A stretch of 64,000 nucleotides of DNA from Dactylellina haptotyla (Eukaryota; Ascomycota; Orbiliomycetes; Orbiliales; Orbiliaceae). Position 1 is the first letter of the stretch. Every line of letters starts with the position of its first letter. The notes beneath the pieces were generated by a model, which did no database searches, was not told the origin of the DNA, and saw only the letters and a program-made list of their open reading frames with translations. Location of the stretch: NCBI GenBank assembly GCA_031310005.1, contig CM062386.1:1674001-1738000 (forward strand), given 5' to 3'. Of the stretch, positions 56,850-64,000 are shown piece by piece. A program made the position numbers and the translations under genes.

Positions 56850-59800
56850 CTACTTCGATTCCCAGGGGAAAGTAGGCTCAAGTCTTATTGTCTGCACGCC
56901 GTTGTCCCAATTCCCCAATTCCTTTTCATGATCTCTCTTCACATTCTGACTCTTCTTATCGTTGACCTGAGCAGTCCGTTTGGTAACTCTAGCGATCAAC
57001 CGTCCTAAATTCCGCTTCTGTCTCTTATACTCACCCTCTTGTTGATAGCCACTCCCTTCCTCTGAAGACTCCCAGGAATCACGAGGGGGTTGAAGTCTCA
57101 TGAGCTGTGGGCTGTTGCCCCAATTCCCAAAGTCTCCCCAGCCGTCTCTCTTTTTATTCTGACCCTTCTTCTTATTGTTGGCCTGGGCGATCATCATCAT
57201 CATATTTTTGATGACATCTGCCAAACCCCGCTTCTCTTTTTTATTTCCTCCTTCCCATTCATCACCCCTCAGTCTAGGTAACGGGTTTTCCAACGACACA
57301 TCACCCGGATCGAAGCCTCTCTTTCCATTATTATGATTCTGGTCCCTGGTGCTATCGATCAGTTGACCCACATCTCTCTTTTCGCTGTCAAATTCTCCAT
57401 CTAGAGACTCCCAAGGACGCTTGTGCCCCAGTCTGGGTAACTCCTTGTCCGAATTCTGCCATTGTTCCAAAAGACGACCTCTCTTTCTGTTCGAACGCTT
57501 CTGATTTCCGATTCTATCGATGAGTTGTCCCGCGTCTCGCTTCTCTTTCTCATAACCCCCCTCTGGATTATAATCTGTTCCATCTGGCGGGGTATACTCC
57601 TCTGGCGGGTAGTACTCTTCCGTTGGCGGCTGATACTGTTCGGGTTGATACTCTTGGTCCGGATTGTACTCGCTGGTATCAACATATTCGGCGGGCGGAC
57701 CATCCGTTGTTACATGAGTGCTCCCGCCGAACTGGTCGCCGCCAGCTGGTTCGCTGTGCTTACCACACTTGTCATCAGAAAGCCTGAGTCTAGCGCAGCT
57801 CCAATTATTGCCCCAGTAGCTGGGGGCTTGTCGTTTAATCTTCTTATCTTTAACTGGTGCAATGACATTGACATCGCCGCCGCCGCCGTTGGAGGTGGTA
57901 TCTCCCCCATCGGTTGATCCCCACCAGGGACGGAGCTTGCTGTACCACTGGATCCACGCGCCGGCTCGATCAGACCAGTCGTCGCGTTTGCGCATATCGG
58001 CGTAATCCTCAGTCCTGAGGCCGCTCAAGGCTGAGATTTGAGTCATGCGTAGGAGAGCTACGGGGAGTTTGCCTCTTTTCTGTTTGGGGATTCTTGAGGT
58101 AACTGTTCGTTCGGCTTAGTATATTCTATTATATTTGTAATATCGAATAAGGATTGGATAGAAATATGGCATACCTGATTCAACGTTCCTGCGCTTGAGT
58201 GATGAACTATCCTTTTCCAACGGGGGGTTAAAACCACCTTCGGGTCCCTGTATGCCGGTCAAGGAGCCATCGGTAGCCCGTAGCATGGCGTTAAGCTTAT
58301 CGATATAAGCGATCATATCGCTCGCAAGATCCCGCTTTGTCTTTTTCTCCTGCTCGTTCTCAGCGATACTGCGAAGAACGACCACCGAGCTTTGCAGTTT
58401 ATCTTGATCCCATTGGATTCCTCGGCGAGTTATGCGAGCATCTGCCTTTTTGCGGTGCCATGGGAGCCAACCGAAAGGCTCTAACCCCTGTCTCCACGTT
58501 GCCTGAAACGATCTTACCATTTCGCTGTCGCTACTGGGGACAGCACGGGGTTTGAGTGTTATACGGGAATCTGCCGTTTTGCGATACCCTGTGTACCAAT
58601 AGCTGGGCGTCAACCCTACTCTAAGCACACCCCGAAACGATTTTACCATGTAGCTATCGCTTTTGACGACGGCACGGGGTATGAGGTTTATGGAGTCATA
58701 TACACTCCTCCCATAGATTCGCCACGAGCTTCTCATCTTGGTCACCATCGCAGAGAACGTCGGTTTCCAGGAAGCTCGCTTCTGAATACTAGGAGCGCCT
58801 TCGAGTTCGACGGCGAGCATGTCGCGTGCTGTGTGAGCGTTGAAACGGAAGAGTTTCGCGATTACGTAGGGCACTTCATTGTCATTAGTAGGGAAGACAA
58901 CCTCTTTGATCAGGGAGCCGGCAGATTTGGGCTTGGAGAACCAGCCTGATCCGCGAATCTTGTATTCGGGACCCACTTGTTCGAGATCTGCATCGAAGGT
59001 ATCATCAAGGACAGACTCAGATAGGGCACTGATGTGGCGTTTAGCGCGACCTCCTTTTTTACGGAGTTTGTCCATATTGATCCTCTGGAGATTATGGTGT
59101 CGCTTGGTATTACCTGATGGTCCGCGAAGGTTTTCGATATTGAGTTTTTCAAGATTGTGGTGCCGTTTCTCGAGACCGTTGTTTGGAGACTCAACGGACG
59201 ATTCCTCAGAGCGCTCTACGATAGCATCAGAAAATAAACCGACATTCTCTTTTGCTTCTTCGATCTCTCGCTTAGAGTTCTCGTTGATATCAAACAGCCG
59301 CTTGATAATATCCTGAGCCACCTCATCGTCCGTTGGGATAATGACAATGAGTCTAGGTAACCACGTTTTAAGTTGAATCCAATAGTTCCGGTCCTCACGA
59401 GGTTCGATTTCTCTCTTCGCAAGTCCGTCAGTGGAACGCCCACCAACCTTGAGATCTAGTTGGGTGTCCTGTTGGAGACCAAAGAGATCGATGACGATTT
59501 GCTGAGCAGCTTCATCCAGAGTTGGAGGGAGAACAAGAAGCCTAAATATCCTTTTGACAGTCGGGTAATACCAGTAACCACGCTTTTTCAATTCGCCAAC
59601 TGACTCGGAAAGCTGAGCGATGGGTTCGCGTTTATCCATAGCTTCGATAATCTCTTCTAAATCATCCATATCGCCCTCCGTGATCATCCCTTCGGTAAGA
59701 GCAGATGAGATGTCATCGCGGGGTTCTACAGCGGCGGACTGCTCTCCTCCAAATCTGGTGAAAATCTCACTGATTTGGCGCTCGTATTTCAGGCGAAGCT

Positions 59801-60500
59801 CGTCTGCGTTTGCAACCGGCGCGCGAGCTTGGATGTGGTGAGTCGTTGCGTTATCGCTATGCTTGGGCAAGGGTTTACGGTGTCTGTGGAGGAAGATTTT
59901 TCGAAGGTCTTCCATCCATTCGTTCATTTCCGAAGGGGTAAGATCCGCGGGATCTGGGACGGGTGCTATTTTGGAGCCGTACGGTGTGATAGAAGTGCGA
60001 CGGACTTTTTCAAACCCGTCATCTCGCTGATAGGTGTTCTTCGACTCGATGTTCTTCCATTCGTTGAGTTTTTGATCATCTGGATTAATAGCTTCAGGGT
60101 CGGTATAAACATTTGGTTTCCAATCTTGGTAATAAATCTCCTTGGGGCCTTTGATATCTTCTGGCGAGCCAAGATACTGGTTAAATTCACCCGGCTTCTG
60201 TTCGTTATTCGGTTCATAACCTTGGTTCATCTCTTCAGGATTGAGACTGGTACCAGTATCCTCTGGTTTGACAATACCACCAGGGAGTTCAATTGGGCTT
60301 CTGATATCAGTGTCGATCTTAGCTGGTGGGCGATAAATGCTGTAGACCTCGCCTTCGTGTCGTTTGACCACTTTGTGGGATGGTACTGCTGTGACGCCTG
60401 CGTCGGCATTTTCTCCGACTAAGGCATTGGGCTCTGAAACCGCGGTAGAGGTAACAGAAGCGGCGAGGTAAAGTACGGGGATAAAGTATTGGAAATGCAT
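56850..60500 (-). CDS. Secreted Kex2-site-rich repeat precursor protein (~1192 aa)
   Basis: Two exons, 60500-58175 and 58102-56850. The 72-base intron (GTATGC...AACAG, with an ATACTAAG branch region) joins two long frames cleanly, giving about 1192 residues. A signal peptide (FIPVLYLAASVTSTAV) starts it. The protein has more than 20 Lys-Arg sites, the first in HKVVKRHEG near residue 47. Three repeated domains lie around residues 308-343, 372-406 and 518-554, each with a Trp-rich start, a hydrophobic stretch ending in PT, an acidic N/DE pair and an LF ending (PPTLDEAAQQIVIDLFGL, PTDDEVAQDIIKRLFDI, PTNDNEVPYVIAKLFRF). KRHHNLEKLNIENLR and KRHHNLQRINMDKLR are a second family. The C-terminal 400 residues alternate KRDAGQLID-type units with Trp-containing units ending PWES. 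Known Kex2-processed precursors include mating factors, repellents and RiPP precursors; this one matches none that I recognise. Most likely a secreted peptide precursor. Confidence 0.85.
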
Positions 60501-63500
60501 GTTGTTAAAACAGAGTAAGAAATACGCCCGAAAAGGACCGATTGATGGTCCTAGGGTTGGTTAAAGTCCGAATCAGAAAAGCATATATCAAAGCAATAAG
60601 AATTGAAATTATCTAGATCCGACTTCCGCCCAATATCTCTCAAAGACTCTTGGAGCTGTCCAAATCCGAAACGATTGATGACGTGCTGAAACGAAAGGCA
60701 CGGCGATAGAAAATAAGAGTAAAGATTTGAAATAAAAACCAAAGGGATAGGGAGAAAGCGAAAGAAATACTCTGAAGACTGGAGAGGAGAATTGGACAAG
60801 ATCGTCGGGGTGGTCTTGGTTATTTAAACCACTTCATATGCATGCAGCAATGCGGTCATCTACAGAAAACCCACGATGGAGCTAGGATATACCCTCAACG
60901 TACTAGCGTCGGATACCAGGTTCTCGGAGCCTCTACAAATTGCGAAAGAGGATGGAAACTGCGGTTCGATACAGGCGCATTGACCTTTCCTCCGCCACCG
61001 ATCCCGTCTTATCACCAAGGTACATTGATGCTGACCTTCTATCCTGCTGGACCCATTCGTCCGGGTCCACGGCATTGTCGTTTTACTCGCGTGTGATTGA
61101 GAGATAGCTTGCATGTTAGATTGTTCAGATTGAGTTCAGAATCTAAGCCATCGGTACTTGGTAACAGAAACGAGCGGTGGGGAGATAGAACACGACGTGG
61201 GGACCTGGCATGCGCATATGCATCTTCACGTTTTACCACGCGGAAATAGTAAATTTGACCTGTTCCTGCAGCTTCCGAAACGACGAGAGTGGAGAAAGAA
61301 CCACGGTTTGATGTAGGACCCTTAGGTAAAACCTTCAATTTTGGAGCATCGCCCTAGACCGCTGCTCGCTTGCTCGCTTGCTCTTGTGCTTCTTGCGGAT
61401 ACGGTGCTAGAGGTGAGGTTGGGTGTGTAGTCAGCCGTGGTGTGTTGACCGTGTGGTCATTATAAATTTGGTGCGATTGTGTTGAATAATCCACAGGGGA
61501 GCAGGAGCCTACCATGCCGTTTGCGGCCTGTGAGATCTGACATGCGGCAGCTTACCTGCAGCATGGTCTACACTTAGAAGGAACTCTAATTTAGTTGATG
61601 GGGGAAAAACTTTGTATCTACCAGATATCTGATCTCGGCGCAGTATCAAGCTCGACAGTTGAGGAGCTCTGGCACCAAATCGTCCATATTATCGGGCACG
61701 GGACGAGCCATATGTGTCTGAGACTCTGCAATTCGAAGGCTGGAAGCAGGTATCACGATAGTGGGGTGTCCCTGCTATCTGCTAGGTGCATATGTTTACT
61801 CCAAGCTCCAGTATCGTGGCGTTGAACTTGTGATATATAAGATGAAGCGTATCTGTGATTCTTAGCGAAGGCAGTGTTCCTATGAAACCAAAGGATTTCT
61901 GTTTCAACTCTCGACCAAATTTCAATTTACAGTTACGTAGCTACGCCACCAGCAAAATAAAAGGTCGACTGCTCTATACGTCTAAGATGCCATAGTATGA
62001 CAGCAAAAAGTTGAGATTCGTCTGTGGCGATATGTACTCAGCTCTTGGTGAGTAATCTCCATTAATGGCTCAGATTGCCCCGATAATGATGTATCGATAG
62101 CTTGGCCGTCACAGACGTCTGAGAAGATCAACAAAGCAAGGACGGAATATTCCTTCGTGTGACCACTCCTATCGAGTTAGTGAGATGTCGAGGAAACCCC
62201 AAATGATGGATGGCGGATTGTGCAATGAGCATCGCCTGAAGGGCACATGGTTGGTTTCCCGTCTTTCTGGTATTGACGGCCCCACCTCGCTAGCTCGAAA
62301 GGGTCTTTTGGGTGGGCAAACACCACCACAATAGCAACCCTTAGCGACAGAGGACGCCAGCTTGCTGCCAAAAATGACCCATTGCATATGCACCGCCGGA
62401 GGGATGCCCATCGTGCCCATGTTTGAAAGCCGTTTATTTTGGAAGCATGGAAGCCGCGCTGGCTCCTATCGTAGCTCGAACGGCTAGCGAAGGTCATAAG
62501 AATAGAATATCCATTAAATTGATACACTGGCGTGCTTGAGAAACTCAACCATCTTGCCCGCTCATACCTCAACCTCTATAATTATATTTAGCGGTTGAGA
62601 TATTTAAAGAGAGTTCGTGAACCGCCTGGGCTATCATGGGTTAGAACGAATTCCACCGGCCCACTCACGTCGTCCGGTCGAGGACATTTGCCTCAACTCT
62701 AAACAATGTAGGTTGACGCCTTCAAGATAAAGATGGTATAGATAAACACTTTGCGGTCATTCATTTATCACATGCGCCTTTTTCTTTTGGTTCGAGGGGG
62801 TATCTGGTGATAACGGGAAGCATTATTGCGAGAACCAATCACAACAAGACTCGAGAGTTTAACAATGTTGTTGTCGATAAGGGTGTCTTCACCTGGACAC
62901 GGGAACTTTTGCGAATCCAGAAAACACTGAAGAAGCCAAGTCTGCAGGCGAAAGGAACAGTAGTCCAGAAGTGAAGTTGATCTTTTTCGAAGGGAAAACA
63001 CCAAGGCAGCTTGGATAATTGGGTTAGTCAATTTTTAGATGCGACAAGGTGCAGTCGCGCAGAGGTTACATTGTCAAACCGGTTAGAAGGGCTACGACCA
63101 CCAACCAAATATACAAGCGAATCGATGGATGAGAATTGACCCTCGTCGCGGTGCGGCAACAGCTATTCCGGTTTTGTGAGTCCCGCGTTTGTAGATTTGT
63201 ATTGGCATTGAAAAATTGGAATACATCAGACCGTCTTCAAGAGAAACCAGTTGACAAACCCGGATCCTGCACAGAGTCACTGGTGAGGGGGTTCAACTGA
63301 GGAGTAACGTTAAGGCTGGTCAAGTTCGGAAGCATCTGTTAAGTCCGGCAGCTTGTTCTTGGCGGGATCAAGAGTTAGGTTTGATGTTTCGCGGGTTAAA
63401 CATCGCATAATATGAAGCAAGCAAGCAAGCACTTGCGACCAGGAAGCGATTGCTATTCCCACCAGAACCGGAAACGGGCATCGTGGGTCCAGCACTCGTC

Positions 63501-64000
63501 TGCATTGTTCTTCTCTGGTAGCTGTCGCGTTTCCCCAAAAGTTTGCACGGCGGGTCCGGGAGACGTAAGTTAAGTGGGCGGCCGACAGGACCTGCGCTTT
63601 TGATCCGAGCGACGACGGCGACAAAGCCCGAGACACAAAGCGTACCAGAGTGCCCAAACGGGCTTAACGGAGGCTGCATTCCCTAACGCCAAACCTAGTG
63701 AGAGTGCCTCCCAAAGAGAGAGGGAAAGAGAGAAAGAGAGCGAGAGAGTGAGAAAATGCACATTGGAGAAGTTCGAGGCTGATCTGCGGGGAGACGATTG
63801 GGCCGGATGGCAAAAACGTGGCAGCAAATCGGCTGGACGTTCGCTCGACGACGAACAATAATATCTGAATGAGTGAATGAGTGAACAAATGTCAAGGCCT
63901 CTCGCCAGCCACTCCGCTTGGCCGCCGCGGCCCTGGCTGGGCCCAGTTGGTCCGGTCGAGGGTTGGGCTGGTTGAATCGCGCATGCAGGGTGCCAACCAA
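60501..64000. other. 3.5-kb region without recognised gene
   Basis: The left end is the promoter of the peptide precursor. Open frames on both strands (62177-62572 -, 63310-63657 -, 63695-64000 -) overlap each other and show no motif. Simple repeats lie at 63415-63430 (AAGC units) and 63713-63754 (GA-rich). Confidence 0.35.
63713..63754. repeat. GA-rich microsatellite
   Basis: About 40 bases made almost only of GA and GAAA units on the plus strand. It may be promoter-associated CT/GA sequence of a gene beyond the right edge. Confidence 0.6.

Noticed and set aside
56850-60500. Reading the precursor region as two separate genes (56850-58046 and 58116-60500)
   Set aside because: The first frame ends soon after a good 5' splice site, the second opens right after a good 3' site, and joining them continues a KR-rich hydrophilic protein in frame. 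The second frame alone has no signal peptide.
56850-60500. Dikaritin (ustiloxin/phomopsin-type) RiPP cluster
   Set aside because: No DUF3328 (UstY-like) oxidase or tyrosinase is nearby, and the units between KR sites lack a short, strictly repeated core.
1-64000. LTR retroelements, Polinton-like elements, CRISPR arrays
   Set aside because: No reverse transcriptase, integrase or capsid motifs and no long direct terminal repeats or spaced identical repeats were seen on either strand.

Overview
The window is nuclear DNA of a filamentous ascomycete fungus. Genes are interrupted by short introns of roughly 55-100 bases with GT...AG ends and CTAAC/CTRAY-like branch points. The families present are typical of Pezizomycotina: a Zn2Cys6 regulator, an RTA1-like protein, a DUF6594 protein, a LaeA-like methyltransferase, and CBM1-tagged cellulase and arabinofuranosidase. 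The mix fits a saprotrophic or plant-associated Leotiomycete or Sordariomycete, but the exact class cannot be fixed from the sequence alone. All splice models below were built by eye from reading frame, splice sites and family motifs.

Layout. 1-10 kb: an ankyrin-repeat protein running off the left edge, a 236-base MITE, a beta-propeller lactonase/cyclase-like protein, two small Cys proteins of one family, a small membrane protein and a PNGase A-type amidase. 13-26 kb: GH5 endoglucanase with CBM1, a DUF6594 membrane protein, a LaeA-like methyltransferase, a COMT-type O-methyltransferase and a GH62-CBM1 arabinofuranosidase. The stretch from 25.7 to 32.1 kb is gene-poor and holds only a GPI-anchored Ser/Pro/Thr wall protein. 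32-37 kb: a Gly/Trp-rich small protein, a Zn2Cys6 transcription factor and a GH5 exo-beta-1,3-glucanase-like protein. 38.7-47 kb, all on the minus strand: a subtilisin-like protease, a CitE/HpcH-type lyase, a CPA2 cation/proton antiporter and a GH18 chitinase-like protein. 47.5-54.9 kb: a cytochrome P450, an RTA1-like seven-helix protein, a small catalase-like heme protein and a small basic protein with a dsRBD-like pattern. A shorter relative of the last lies 1.2 kb downstream of it.

The most striking locus is 56850-60500 (minus). Two long reading frames join across one 72-base intron into a secreted precursor of about 1192 residues. It is densely punctuated with Lys-Arg sites and carries several families of imperfect repeats lying between those sites. 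This is the architecture of a Kex2-processed multi-peptide precursor, and the peptide sequences match no family I recognise.

The genes do not form an obvious single pathway. The carbohydrate-active genes (GH5-CBM1, GH62-CBM1, PNGase A, GH18, GH5 exo-glucanase) suggest plant-biomass breakdown and wall remodelling. The GH62 gene has a TATA box and a GGCTAA site of the XlnR/Xyr1 type upstream. No LTR element, CRISPR array, rRNA or confident tRNA was found.
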